Source: Euborellia annulipes (Eukaryota > Arthropoda > Insecta > Dermaptera > Anisolabididae). Taken from it: a DNA stretch of 64,000 nt. The DNA lies in contig JAKCPI010022072.1 of assembly GCA_023213315.1 (NCBI GenBank), positions 1-64,000 on the forward strand, in the 5' to 3' direction. Shown here piece by piece: positions 33,166 to 45,429 of this stretch; the stretch's first letter is position 1; each line of letters opens with the position of its first letter. The notes beneath the pieces were generated by a model that was given only the letters and a program-made list of their open reading frames with translations, had not been told where the DNA came from and made no database searches. Made by a program: the position numbers and the translations under genes.

Positions 33166-33349
33166 TATACATGTTTTTTTTTTTTATTTATCTATTGATA
33201 TGAAAGAAGTTTGCTGACAATACGAAAAAAAAAAAAAAAGCTGTAAAAAAAAAAAACTGTAAAAAAAGAAAAAAAATCATTGTGTGGTTTTATGAAACCA
33301 CGATGCAAGTGAAACTTTTTTCGGATCGTAGGCGTTTAACTGAAAATTT

Positions 33350-33600
33350 GCCCAAGGGGCTTGGAGTAGTTGGTAGCGTGCCTACCTTCTATACCGAACG
33401 TCTCGGGTTCGGATCCCAGGCAGTCCGATAATTTTATTTAAGGCATTTGGATACCAAATGACTTAAATAAAAATGCCTGGACCCCCCAATTGATATATTA
33501 AAACATACTGATTATCGTAAAAAGTCTTAAATGGCCTCAGTTGCCGAAAAGACTGCGTGAATGTGTGTGTGAATGTGAGGGTGAATGAGAAAAAAGTGTA
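33350..33600 (+). mobile_element. tRNA-derived SINE, type S1
   Basis: Head GGCTTGGAGTAGTTGGTAGC, B box GGGTTCGGATCCC (33408), body TTATTTAAGGCATTTGG, tail GCCGAAAAGACTGCGTG. Confidence 0.88.
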
Positions 33601-34146
33601 AAAAAACTGAAAATTTTCAGAAAATTATTCAATTAAGGGTATTAAAATCGCGTTTTTAATCTTAATTTAATAATTGGAAAATAGGAAATCAATAGACGCA
33701 TGTTAAAAACTGTGAACAATATTTATTTAGTAATTAGCCGCGCCGCCCGCCGAAGGCTAGCCAGGAGGGCTTCGCCCCCCCCCCTGGATTATATATATAC
33801 AGTATATATAGATTGAAGATTTGAATATTTTAAATTATTTTAAAAATTATATTTTATCAATTTAAAAATTGAATTATTAAATCTCACAATTATTTTTTTA
33901 TAATTCGTTATATATATTAAATTTCAACTTTCTTATTTTTGTCGTCACGGATTGTGACGTCATGGTCTGTAGCGTCATGGCTTTTTACGTCACCCCGTTA
34001 CAACGCGACATGCTGATAGAAGAACCAAAAAATTCGTAGTGATATAATAAAAGTTTCACTTTAAAAAAAAAAAAATACTGTATGTAGTTTTGGCGCGATG
34101 GCCGCAGGCTAAAAGCCAAAAATAAATAAAAAAAAAAAAAAAAAAA

Positions 34147-34763
34147 AGAGCATCTAAAAAATAATTGATTTTTGAATTTTATAATAGTTTCTGCGAATTT
34201 TGAGAAAATTGAAAAAAAAACCGAAAAAGTGCATCACTAAATTACTAGTACCTTTTGGCCGATTTTGTTCAAAAGCTTTCTGTCATGTCCCATGTGGGTA
34301 CCGAACTCAAATATAAAATTTCAACCTCCTAGCTCTTTTCGTTCTTGAGATATTTTGTTCGCAGTCACACACCACAGACAGACAGACACAAAACGTGTAT
34401 ATCCATCAAAATCTCGACATCGAGATTTTTTACATGAATCCAATACTTTCTATATATATATATATATATATATATTCATATATAGCAGGGGCGTATATAG
34501 AAATTTTTTTCGGGGGGGGCCCGAACTCAAAAATTTTACTTGCTGAAATTTTTTTTTAAGAAACTATATTTTTTTCACACGAAATTTTTTGCGGACCATT
34601 TTTTCTATTGCGGAACCAAAGTTGTCCATCCTGCGGAAAAATTTGTTGCGCTGATGTCTGTATATCCCTATATATGTATATGTGTTTGGGAAATTTCGGG
34701 GGGCCGGGCCCCCTCGCCCCCCCCCATAAATACGCCCCTGATATATAGGTAAGAGAAAGTAAA
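34147..34763 (-). repeat. Family A copy, second part
   Basis: Continues 32187-32436 from GAGCATCTAAAAAATAATTG to AGGTAAGAGAAAGTAAA; interrupted by the MITE at 34486-34740. Confidence 0.85.
34486..34740. mobile_element. hAT-type MITE with 8-bp duplication
   Basis: Ends CAGGGGCGTATATAG and complement CAGGGGCGTATTTATG, flanked exactly by ATATATAG at 34478-34485 and 34741-34748. G and C runs inside. No ORF. Confidence 0.88.
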
Positions 34764-34840
34764 AATCGATTTTTTTACAATGGAACTTCATTTGAAATAC
34801 CACTCAAAAATCAAAATATCAAAATAAATAAATGTTTCAC

Positions 34841-34905
34841 TTGAGTCGGAGCAAGTGCACAGTACTTGATAACGGCTGCAGAATAAGCAGTCGAAACGTT
34901 GTAGA
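34841..34905 (+). ncRNA. Decayed hammerhead-like motif m
   Basis: UUGAUAA in place of CUGAUGA, stem II GGCUGC/GCAGUC, GAAACGUU. Stem I not seen. Relic only. Confidence 0.3.
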
Positions 34906-35336
34906 GTATTAATATTTTTAATAAATAATTAATGAACAAAATGTGGTCTATAATTAATAAATTCCCCCAATAATATTAGTTAAAAACTTAAATTCATATC
35001 TTTAATAAGATTTTTTTTAAAGGGAGTAAAAAAAAAAATTTCAAGACATAAGCATCCAAAATTATTTCTTTTATTTTATTTTCGTCTTAATAATACTTCC
35101 AACCACAAAGATATACCTCCCAAATTAATTTGACTTTGTTTAAAGAAAATTTTGATTTTTTTTAGGTTTGTATTTGAAGAAATGCATCACTCGTGTCTAT
35201 ACACGGAGACGGGCCTTCTCACACAAACACATAAAAATTTGGAAACCTAAGTGCACACCATTCGGAGATATACTAAATTTATGTATTTAACATTATTTGT
35301 GAGTATATTTTTTATTTTCGAATGGAAAAGTGACCT

Positions 35337-35525
35337 ACTCTAAAGGGGCAATGTTAAAGCACGCCCATCTGTTTTCTCACTATGATTATTTCATATTTAT
35401 ATAAAATGTTTAATAGAAACTTTTGTGATTCAAACATGGAAGAAAATTTCAATAAAGATATACATCTTCTTTAAAAAAAAAAACAATGAAATAATCACAT
35501 GAGAAATTGCGCTATACTTTTATAC
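35337..35525. mobile_element. Decayed Tc1-type MITE
   Basis: CACTATGATTATTTCAT..ATGAAATAATCACATGAGAA and the middle resemble 41930-42143; outer ends are eroded. Confidence 0.5.
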
Positions 35526-35529
35526 AGGG

Positions 35530-35800
35530 TATTCCTCGTCGAAATGCAAATACTTGGGGAGTTCATACTACACCTGAGATTTAATAAAACAGGTTGCAGA
35601 ATTGTAACCTCAAAAGATTTTGAGAAAAATTTTTAATATTTCAAAATTAGAATAAAAATACACTTTTTTATGGGCATATCGAGGGAGGGCAAGGGGACAA
35701 CTGCTCTCTCCCCTTCCAAAAGTAAAAATAAAAAAAACAGAACAAAATAAATATAAATAAAAAACTGAGAAAATTCAAGCCAAAAGCTTTAATAAACGCA
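35530..35800. other. Intergenic sequence
   Basis: Nothing recognised. Confidence 0.4.
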
Positions 35801-35801
35801 A

Positions 35802-36158
35802 AATTAATTTATATAATTGGAGGTTTCTTTTAAATTCGTATGATGGGGTGCACGATAATTAAAACAAAGTATTTTACTTTATTATACAGGAATTTTATTC
35901 CAGACAACCGTTGTGTGCACATTCTCACAGTTTCGGTCCGATAAGGACCATCATCAGGCCTGAAACATACAAATTGTTCTCTTAAACTGCATGAAGCTGT
36001 TGCATGATTCTTTTCGGACCGAAACTGTGAGAATGAGGACACAACGGTTGTCTGGCAATAAAATTCCTATATAATAAAGTAAAATACTTTGTTTTAATTA
36101 TCGTGCACTCCATCATACGAATTTAAAAGAAGTAAACCTCCAATTATATAAATTGATA
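35802..36158. repeat. Foldback element h
   Basis: Arms of about 130 bases (AATTTATATAATTGGAGG.., TTCGTATGATGG.GTGCACG, AAAATACTTTGTTTTAATTA) nearly identical, with an 80-base middle. Confidence 0.92.
35915..35960 (-). ncRNA. Hammerhead ribozyme candidate h (probably inactive)
   Basis: Minus strand: CUGAUGA, extra U, stem II GGUCC/GGACC with loop UUAUC, GAAACUGU, but the next base is G where a non-G is needed, and stem I is not evident. The right arm keeps stem II 3' half and GAAAC but has lost CUGAUGA. Confidence 0.5.
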
Positions 36159-36159
36159 A

Positions 36160-37087
36160 TTTTTCTCTTTCGACTCTTTTTAATTCACAAAATTCAAGTC
36201 AACTTAACTGTTCTCTAATCTGACCGAAGAAAAAAATTAGAGCAAAACTTTTTCTTAAGCCGCATTTTAGGACCTGTAGTTTTTCAATATTGTCCCATCT
36301 AGTATTAGCTCTCAAAGTATTTACATTTTATTGGAACGCCCTGTATATTCAATTTAAAAAATTGTATAAATTTTAATCATATAGAATGAAGAGTAATTTA
36401 TCATTGATTTATTTTAGAATTTATCTACTAAACTTTCTCTTAAATTTTTCCGTACATGTTATTAGTAATTTGTTTTTTATTAATTTATGCGTTTCATCTA
36501 TATATAAAATTTCTACATATATTTATGGTTTCAAAACTTTATAATTTGCCAATTAAATGAATATATATACTATAATAATTTGTATGTGGAGTCAGCAGAA
36601 ATTGCCAAAATTTATTTTATGTTTTTTCTGACAATAAATGTTGGGGCATATTGGAAAATGAATTAATTAAATTGATAAAAATGAAAGGGAGAGGAGATAG
36701 CTTTTGTATTTATTAATTTGAATAGCAGAATTCATTAAAGCCAACATATTCCACCACAAATGAAAATTTTAATTTCCTTACCAGCAACATTAAGCGTTGT
36801 AAAATTTTTTAATTCATATATTGAATCCCCCGATTCTTTCATATCCTTTATAAAAAATATAGCCTTTCTAATGGAATGCATTAATATCCAATCTTGCAAA
36901 TACAAATACTAAGTTTTAGAAGTTAATTAGTTTAAAATTTGACTCAACTTTTTTTTCCTAATAGGTGAGCTTCGAGAACTTGAATATTTTCCATCACTAA
37001 AATAAATTTGCCTGCCACCGAGAGAAGATTTGATTATACCAGAAATCAGTGGACTTGAGGTTTGTATATAAAACTATCTAGCTTAAA
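36160..37087. other. A+T-rich intergenic sequence
   Basis: No repeat, ORF or RNA recognised. Confidence 0.5.
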
Positions 37088-37346
37088 TAAAAAATCTTGT
37101 GTGACTGGTCGCATAGCACATAACTTTCTCTTACCTTCGGAATTGAAAGTTGTGTACTGTGCTGAACAGATTTTTTGGGTCGAGATATATTTAGTTTCCC
37201 ATAGCACCTAAGTTCCAAATTGGCGTTTTAAATGGACCCTCCTAGGGATTTAACATTGGCTCTATGGAAGAAAGTTACGGAAAATTAAATTGGAAAATCT
37301 GAAATACTTCATCAGTAAGGTGTACTTCAACCAATTTTCATTTCAT
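37088..37346 (-). repeat. Family A fragment (long subfamily)
   Basis: Terminal hairpin AAAAATCTTGTGTGACTGG.. then TTTAGTTTCCCATAGCACC and TCTATGGAAGAAAG as in 4740-4960. Confidence 0.75.
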
Positions 37347-37559
37347 TATGAGAAATAAGGAAAATTCCTCCCATGGGTTAGGAATTGCCCAAAAATATCT
37401 GCCCCTCTTTAAAGTTTGAATCTACCCTTACCGTGATTTCTACTTTTTAGTTTATTCAAATTTATAAAAAAGATTTGTTCCATTTATTGATCAAACTCTA
37501 AGATCTCACTAGTAATTTTTGATTTCTACTATCATTTTCATTAATTCTTTAGAAATCCA

Positions 37560-37870
37560 GTTCGCTTTATGCCTCTATTTGGGGTGTCCAAAATTGATCA
37601 CAGGGTCCATTCGATCAACATTGGGAACTAATTGGCACAGGCATGTATTCTAATTGGCGTTGACCTTAGGGCCTTGCCTATTAGAGCCAATTGACCCCCT
37701 CCCTCTTTCTATATATATATATATTTGTAAAGCAGCCGCCCCCGCATTGTCCAAGAGCTTTCTGCTTTTCAAGTCTGCAAACAAATCGAAACGCCCCTTG
37801 GACCCATCCCCTCTGTTTGCCAGGAACAAAAGTCTTTGGACGACCATTGATTGATGTTAAGAACCTTCAA
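37560..37870. other. Complex non-repeat island
   Basis: Several CCAAT-like ATTGG/CCAAT phrases (37627-37690), an AT run, then GC-richer sequence. Possible regulatory DNA; function not shown. Confidence 0.3.
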
Positions 37871-38835
37871 TTACCATTCAACATCTGGATATTTTAATAA
37901 TAGCGTTGAAATCAGTTATTAAACCTAATCATAAATTTCCTACTCAATTTATTTTAGTAAAAACTATTAAAAATTTTATAATCTTTTTTAAGGTGTACGC
38001 TTTCCTCAAAATATTTTGCACACTTTTTTAGAATTCGCCAGGAATTTTGATCATCAGATAAATCCCGGTTTTATAATCATCTTATCTCACTTTATTTTGT
38101 TATTTTTTGAGTTTTTAATCTCAAACGTTAAAGCTCACGTAACATTTTCTTGTAAAATATTGTAAAAAAGTTAACGGATCTTAACTACTTCTCTCGGTCT
38201 TATCTTTTTATGTGATGATATTTAAATAATCATTTTATGCAAATTAATATAAATTATTATAAACTCATCTTTGAATCAGTGTCAACATTTTCAAAAATAT
38301 TGGTTCTTTCTTTTAATTGTTAACATACACAGATATGAATTTAGGTCGTTTGAACGTCACAATGTCATGATTGACGTATGGTATGTAATTTTCAGAGTCT
38401 CATTCACTCCCTGTCTATATTGCATAGGGCAATGTTTCCCCAGCTAGGGTCAAAATTAATGAGTCTGTCAAAGCCTTCAATGTCTGCGATTCGTCCATTG
38501 ATCGACAATGTCGAGAATGGAGAGGGGGCACCTGAATTCAGAAGAACACAATGGACCAGATGAATTATATGGCCATTAGCAAATTTTAATTATCGTAAAA
38601 TTAATCCTTTGCAAGAAAATCAAATCCTATTGAATTATATTTGAAGACTATTTTTATTTTTAGTCCTTTTACTTCTAAATTCTTTCTATCTTTGTAGGGT
38701 CGATCCAGCGTTTTATGATTTTACTTTGGAGTGAACTCAATAAATATTTCAGAATAATAAAATTTTTTGAAAATTAATATAGATATACGATATTGTTTCT
38801 CTCTTAAGATTCCTGAATATTTTTTTTTTTTTTTT
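37871..38835. other. Intergenic sequence
   Basis: A+T-rich with a balanced stretch at 38360-38580; no supported gene. Confidence 0.4.
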
Positions 38836-38839
38836 TTAC

Positions 38840-38990
38840 ATTCACACTTTTTTTCCTCACACACACATACACACAGTCTTAGCTACTTAGGCCATTATAC
38901 GATAACCGTTATTTTATGAATATGTCTATATGTATTTGGGGTCCCAGGCATTCTTATTTAAGCCATTTGGTATCCCGGTATTAAGATTTA
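38840..38990 (-). mobile_element. SINE tail, type S1
   Basis: Minus-strand tail with ACTGTGTGTATGTGTG, GTCCCAGGCATT complement and TTTAAGCCATTTGG; the head is missing. Confidence 0.65.
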
Positions 38991-39542
38991 AAAAACACCT
39001 AATACCGGTATTGCGATCCCTAATACCGAGGGCTGGTTCTCTTCAGGTCCACCAGCTATCTTTTCAAATTTAAGGCTTAATTTGAAAAATTAGACTACTT
39101 GCAATCTTAAATGTCAGATAATGTGTATATTTCGATTGTTTCCCACCACTTGTCTGATAGCTTCTTTTTTATGTTCCAGAAGGCAATAGCCTGGGCACCA
39201 TGCAGATCACTGGCGCAGGCTAGGAGCAGAAGAGTACACTCATCTCGAGCCACACTTGAATCCATCCAACTTGATAGATGACATTAACATCGCCTTTACT
39301 CCTGGATTTTTCTAATTTTCCAATTTACAATGAATTCCAACCTTTCCAGGTATTTTCCTTTTTGTTTTTTTTTTTTTTTTTTTTTTCCCGGTTATTCCGT
39401 TTTATTTATTATTTACCTAACAATCCTAAATACCTAATCGAAAACAAATTTTTTCTCTGACTGGACTCTGACGGATGGACCCTAAAACCCTCATGACAAA
39501 GGACAATATAGGCCTATTAAAGAAAATATTTTCATTAAATCT
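38991..39542. other. Intergenic sequence
   Basis: A T run at 39365-39387; otherwise unremarkable. Confidence 0.4.
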
Positions 39543-40187
39543 TTACTTTCTCTTATTGATATGTATATGTTAATATACATATATATATAAAGAGAGAGAA
39601 AGTATTGGATCCATGTCAAAAATTCGATGTCGAGATTTTGATTGATATACACGTTTTGAGGTCCTCTGAATCAAAAAAAGTGGTTTTAGCGACATGGTCT
39701 GTCTGTGTGTGTCTAGTCTGTCTGGGTTCAATTTAAAGCATGAAGGAATTGAGCTAGGAGGTTGAAATTTTATATTCAAGTTAGACACCCCCCTAGGGCG
39801 TGAAAATAAGCTTTTAAACAAAATCGGTCAAAAAGTACTAGTACTTTTACTGATGTATTTTTTCAGTTTTTTTCGATTTTTCAAATTCGCTCAAACGATT
39901 TTAATTAAAATTCAAAAATCAATTATTTTTTAGATGCTCTTTTAAATGTATAGAATATACATTTAAAGAGAACATAACTTACATGAGAATCATTTTGCCA
40001 TCCATGGTAACAAAATATAAATATTTTCCCATGTTTATAAATTTTACATCATGAATTCTAATATATCAGAGGAAATTAAATTAATGTCGACACGAAAATC
40101 TTGTGTGACAAGCACAGAACACAACTTTCGATTACCGAAGGTAAGAGAAAGTTGTGTGCTGTGCCACAGTCACACCAGATTTTTTTT
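39543..40187 (+). repeat. Family A copy, full length
   Basis: Left hairpin TACTTTCTCTTATTGATATG..AGAGAGAAAGTA, all inner blocks, right hairpin with TTTCGATTACCGAAGGTAAG and CACACCAGATTTTTT. Confidence 0.9.
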
Positions 40188-41683
40188 CTCTTCTGATATA
40201 TTCAGATTTAAAATATAAACTTTTTTTAGGGGAAGGGATGAGGCCATTAAACTCGGTTCGTATGACTCACAGTTTGAGTAACAATTAAGAATACTTTTAA
40301 CTATTTGTCCCCAGTATATTTTGGCCGGGAGATAACGCCTTGCCTAATAATGTTATGAATTTTTTCACTTTATTTTATTCTTAAATAGCTCTTTTTTACA
40401 CAAACAAAAGTTTTTCCCCTTTCTTTCCTTAATTTTTTGTCTTATTCAGGATATAATAAATAAAAAAAGTTCTTTAATTAACTAAAGTGCATGCAAGCGC
40501 AGCTTTGTAGCAAGTAGCAAACGGGCATTTGGGCTTAAACCAAGTGAATATGCAAAGAAGGGCTGCTATGCTAATCCAGGCTCAATTAAGGGCTCCGTTC
40601 CCCCGACGTTCCCATTGGTTGGATCCTATCAAAACTATCTACTCTTACCAGGATCGCTACACACACATACACACTCATGCTGCTACCTTTTAACATTTAG
40701 GCTCGGAAACCCTATAAGCCCAGTTAATACAAGGAGGCGAGTAAGGGCACCATAGTTCTCCCTTTTAATAAATTAACATAAAATCTACATAAATCTTCAT
40801 CTAGGTGAATATTAGAAACACTTGTTAAGTCGTTTGAATTAATTTTATGGGATTAAACGCTTGACTTCAATTTCTTTTCAATATAAAATGTTCGGGTGAT
40901 AAAAGCGGCATGTAAAGTTATTATTTTAATTAATTAAAGAACATTCGATTATGTTTAGACTTTAAAATTCTATTCATTAAACAAAAAACACTCTTTATTT
41001 ATGTGAATAAAAAAAAATATTAGAGTGGGATTAGGGTCTTTATCCAAATATAAAGACTTCAACATAAAAGTTTTATTAAATTAATGTGGATATTGCCCCG
41101 TCCCTCCTTCTAACTTCTGAACATTCTCAAATGAAAATTTCAAAGCGAGAGCTTAGACCGAACTTTTTTCTTGTTCTGAATTAAATTTTTAATCACAACT
41201 TTATCACTTTGTTTAAAAGTACTCTGATTTTATAAATAAGAAAGGGTGTATGTATATCAATACACATATATATATATATATATATATATATTAAATTTAA
41301 TAAATTTTTTTTAAAGATATATCAGAACTTTTTTCCATTAGCTAATAACTTAAAACATGTGAATGTGAGGATATATTTTTATCTGAGTTGTAAGTGTCAA
41401 AATTGAACATCAATGGGGATGAGAAGAAAATCGTTTTTCATTTTTATTTCAAAATCATAATTTATTTTTTTTCTTCCATTACATCCAAGTGGATTTTTTA
41501 TTCCTTTTATTCCAAAAATACATTACCCATAAATTATTATTCCCTTCCAAAAAAGAGCTATTTAAGAAATAGGGTATCAATATTTTCTGTGATGGATTAT
41601 AGCTATTTCATTTATAATGTTTTTAATAAATAGTAAGGTCTATAACACAAAATATTTATAAACTTATCTTATTAGAAAAAGTA
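40188..41683. other. Intergenic sequence with a possible enhancer-like island
   Basis: 40490-40740 is complex sequence with ATATGCAAA (octamer-like), GCTAATCC and CAATTAA (homeodomain-like) and CCATTGG. The remainder is A+T rich with an (AT)n at 41267-41290. Confidence 0.35.
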
Positions 41684-42369
41684 AAAAATCTGATGTGATG
41701 GTCGCACAGCCCACAACTCTTCGGTACGAAAAATTTGGGTTCTGTGTTGCACATGATGTGTGAAAAAATACATTTAAATAAAACATAATTGATTTAAGAA
41801 TTTTAATCAAAATCGTTAGAGCGAACTTTGAGAAAATCAAAAAAAAAAAAAAAACTGAAAAAGTGCATCAGTAAAATACTACTTTTTGGCCGATTTTGTT
41901 CAAAAGCTTATTTTCCCACCTCATGGAGGTACAGTGAGGGACAATATTAAGTCCCACTCATGCGTTTTCTACTTGTGATTATTTCATTGTTTTTAAAAAA
42001 ATATTATATATTCTTTAATGGAAACTTTCATGGTTCAAACCTAGAAAATTTCCAATAAAGATTTTTCTTTTCTTTTATAAAAACAATGAAATAATCAAAA
42101 GTAGAAAACGCTTGGATGGGATTTAATATTGTCCCTCACTGTACCTAACCTAAATATAAAATTTCAAACTCTCAACTCTTTTCGTTTTTGAGATATTTTG
42201 TTCACAGACAGACACACACACAGACAGATCATGTTGCGAAAACCACTTTTTTGGATTCAGAGGACTCCAAAACGTGTATATCTCGACATAGAATTTTTGA
42301 CATGAATCCAATACTTTCTCTCTATATTTATATTACATATATACATATATTGCTAAAAGAAAGTAAAAA
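41684..42369 (-). repeat. Family A copy with nested MITE
   Basis: Reduced hairpin AAAAAATCTGATGTGATGG at left, AAAGAAAGTAAA at right; the MITE 41930-42143 sits within the CCTCATGGAGGTAC stretch. Confidence 0.85.
41930..42143. mobile_element. Tc1-type MITE
   Basis: TACAGTGAGGGACAATATTA ends in perfect inversion; TA at both borders. Outer 10 bases shared with 17457-17652 and 52643-52881 but the inside differs. Confidence 0.82.
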
Positions 42370-43273
42370 AGATTTATTTAGAAAAATTCAAACTCCACCC
42401 TCTTGCAAAAGCATAAAATTATAGCTGAATTTTATTTATACCAACTCAAACTGGAGAAAAATCTTATTATTTCCATTTCCCACTCTTCATTGTTTAAACT
42501 TGGTCAGCTTTAAATCTTATTGGACAAGTCGTGTTATACGGACAGTACCAGTGTTTCTAGTGTGTGCATTAATTATTTAGAATTTTTTATCATGTCAAAA
42601 AGTTATACTCCCAAAAGGATGCTGATTACATAAAGACGATTTGATTTTATAAAATTTAATTAATTAAATTCCATTTATTCATTTGTATCAATGTCAACAG
42701 CAACTGGGGGAATCATGTTTTTGAATTTTTAAATAAAATCTATTTTGTTCTCTGTTTTAATTTTTCAAATGACCAACAAATAATAAATTATTCATGAACA
42801 TGTTTTGTTTCGTTTTAATCAATATATGAGGAAATTTATTTTTTAAAACATTTTTAAAGCTTTTTATATATTCTGTTATATTACACACATCCACTCATTG
42901 TGTCTCTTTATTTTAGTATTTATTTGTTCAGTTATTTCAAATTTTATTTAAATAATTATTTGTTTATTAAAATGTTTTGTATCATTGATTTTGAAAAAAA
43001 AAAAAATGTTTAATTTATTTCATAAATTAAAAAGTATTATACTTCATTCATTGCAGAGCCAGAGAGTTGAAAATATTGGTCTGTTATTCAATCATTTGTT
43101 ACGATAAAGTATTATTAATATTTTACTTTTTGAATTTAAGTTTTAGACAATACTAATTTAACAAATTAAAATTTAAAATAACCTCAGAGTTGCTGCTCCA
43201 TCAATGATATAATGCATCATATTAAAAGCCTTTGAAAAAATTGCAATAATTGAACAAAGAAATAAAAGAAAAT
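42370..43273. other. A+T-rich intergenic sequence
   Basis: Nothing recognised. Confidence 0.5.
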
Positions 43274-43899
43274 TAAAAATCTGGTGTGACTGGTCGCACA
43301 GCACACCTTTCGGCAAGATGTGTACTCTGCTTGTCACACCAGATTTTTTTGCGTCGACATATATTTAGGTTCCGACAGTACGGTACATTTGAACTCAAGA
43401 TGTGAAATTTATAAGTATTGGAAAATATTTATATTTTGTTACTATGGCAACCATTTCTTTCATCTTTCCTATGAAGTACAAGAATAAAGTGGTATTTTGA
43501 AGATTTCAATGACAAAATGAGAATATACATTTTAAAGAGCATCTAAAAAATAATTAATTTTTGAATTTTAATCAAAATCGTTTAAGCGAATTTTTAGAAG
43601 ATCGAAAAAAAAACTGAAAAACTACATCAGTAAAGTACTAGTACTTTTTGACCGATTTTGATTAAAAGCTTATTTTCACGCCTCAGGGGGGGGGTCTAAC
43701 TTAAATAGAAAATTCGAACCTCTTAGCACAATTTCTTCATGCTTAAAATTGAACACAGACAGACAGACAGACCATGTAGCGAAAACCACTTTTTTGGATT
43801 CACGGTACCTCAATCAAAATCTCGACATCGAATTTTTGACATGAAACCAATACTTTCTCTTTCTATATATTAACATTAATAGAGGTAAGAGAAAGTAAA
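43274..43899 (-). repeat. Family A copy, near full length
   Basis: Shortened hairpin AAAAATCTGGTGTGACTGG..CACACCAGATTTTTTT, complete body, AGAGGTAAGAGAAAGTAAA end. Confidence 0.88.
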
Positions 43900-44149
43900 A
43901 AAGACTGCACACCGTAGGTCTATAGATGAAATATGTATATACCCGGGAAAGCAAAAATTAATTTAATAAATTTTGAAATGTGACATATTAATTTATACAA
44001 ATTAGATCCTCATCATGGTATGTTTATGAGTGTAACAAATCGATTTTGAAATTATTCGAGGTATATCGTATGTCTGCGTGCATGCTAGTATATATGTGTA
44101 TGATATATAAGTCTAATATGGTCGTGTCTAATAAGAAGTATTAGTTGGC

Positions 44150-44380
44150 AGCTCTGCTTGCCATTCGTCAATTGCAAACGCCAGCCTTCAACATATGCAA
44201 ATGGCAATGTTAATCGCTCTTGTATTCGCAGTCGGCCACCTTGCGCTCTAAATTTACGAGCGATCCAACCCTCCGGGGTTCCCCAAATTCAACGCCAATG
44301 GGGAGAATGGGGGTATAGAGCCACGGTTTATTCCGGAGGTTTAACAACCCAGAAACCCTGTGATTAACCGAATCCTTAAT
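44150..44380 (+). other. GC-balanced non-repeat island with a 69-codon open frame
   Basis: 44158-44367 stays open on the + strand but has no recognised similarity and starts without a convincing context. It could be an exon of an unknown gene or regulatory DNA. Confidence 0.25.
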
Positions 44381-44451
44381 ATTACTTTTTTTTTTTTTTT
44401 AATATACAAACAATATTAATTTTAATAAAAACAAGTTTCCTTGATTTTTTT

Positions 44452-44625
44452 TTTTGCTCCTGGCCGTGGCACACTGGTAAAACATTCACCCCTTGTACTA
44501 GAAGACAGAACATCATTTCCCATTCAAATTGATAAAAAATTTTCTAAATTATTTTGGAAATCAAATAGAAAAGGGTACTGTCACTAATTGGTCCTGAGAT
44601 GCCGAAAAAGGGCCTTAAATATAAA
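44452..44625 (+). mobile_element. Diverged tRNA-like SINE
   Basis: GGCCGTGGCACACTGGTAAA head and GATGCCGAAAAAGGGCCTTA tail; B box eroded. Confidence 0.5.
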
Positions 44626-44633
44626 TAAATTTT

Positions 44634-45009
44634 AAAAAAATCTGGTGGGATGGTCGCACCAGATTTTTTTTGTGTCGAGATATATTTAGTTTCCGCCGAT
44701 ATATTAAAATTCAAGATTTATCAAGATTTATAAACATGGGAAAATATTTATATTTTGTTACCATGGAAACTATTTCTCCTATCTTTCTTATGAAGTACAA
44801 GCAGGACCAGAACTACGAAATTTTTTAGGACGGGCAAAATTTAATTTGCCGCCCTCTCCTTAAAATTTTCTATACAAAATTCATATCCTTTTACTTTTTT
44901 TTAGTAAATCTTTCTTTAATTGCCGCCCCCTGATATCTGCCGCCCGGGGCACACGCACCCACCCACTCCCCCCCCCCCTAGATCCGGCCCTGAGTACAAG
45001 TGTGCTTCA
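44634..45009 (-). repeat. Family A fragment split by a hAT-type MITE
   Basis: AAAAAATCTGGTGGGATGG..CACCAGATTTTT, body to TGAAGTACAAG, resumed as TGTGCTTCA at 45001-45009. Confidence 0.8.
44802..44992. mobile_element. hAT-type MITE with 8-bp duplication
   Basis: Begins CAGGACCAGAACTACG, ends GATCCGGCCCTG, flanked by AGTACAAG at 44794-44801 and 44993-45000. Contains C runs and a GCCGCCC phrase. Confidence 0.85.
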
Positions 45010-45165
45010 GCCCGGGAACTTGCTTCTCGCGCCGGAGTCCCGGGTTCGCTTCCCATCCCAAGCGAGGAAAATTTATTTCATTTGATTTGACTACAAATCA
45101 TTTGAAATAAATAGGGATGGGGTCTAGGGGCCTTAGTTGTCGAAAAGGACCTTAAAAAAAAAAAA
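45010..45165 (+). mobile_element. tRNA-derived SINE, type S2
   Basis: B box GGGTTCGCTTCCC, CATCCCAAGCGAGG, ATTTGATTTGACTAC, AAATAGGGATGGGGTCT, tail GTCGAAAAGGACCTTAAA. Confidence 0.85.
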
Positions 45166-45429
45166 AAGTGTCCTTCAAAAGACAACTGGTCTCTGTTATG
45201 AATAAGAGAAGCGGAAAGTTTTGCAACTTTTTAACATTTATCATTACCCCTATCTATTCTCCCCATCCCCTTCTATTCTCGCCTTCACCTTTGAATAATA
45301 TATTATGAGATTAGAGAATGTTATATGTTGTTTTTAGTCACACCTCAAGGTTATATCCATTAAAAATATTTTTTATTTAAAAAAAAAAATTAAAATCACT
45401 TTCTCATTGAAAAAAAATTCATCATTGTT

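Larger units (their letters stand above)
32437..34146 (+). mobile_element. 5'-truncated non-LTR retrotransposon insertion
   Basis: Interrupts a family A copy, ends in GCGCGATGGCCGCAGGC, AAAAGCC, AAATAAATAAAA and a long A run (34110-34146). It holds the end of a protein (32441-32703), a 69-bp tandem repeat, and a nested S1 SINE. AAAGA-like bases stand at both junctions. Clade (Jockey/CR1/I-like) not decided; possibly more than one insertion. Confidence 0.7.

Noticed and set aside
44158..44367. 69-codon gene
   Set aside because: No similarity, start context or splice support; kept only as an island.
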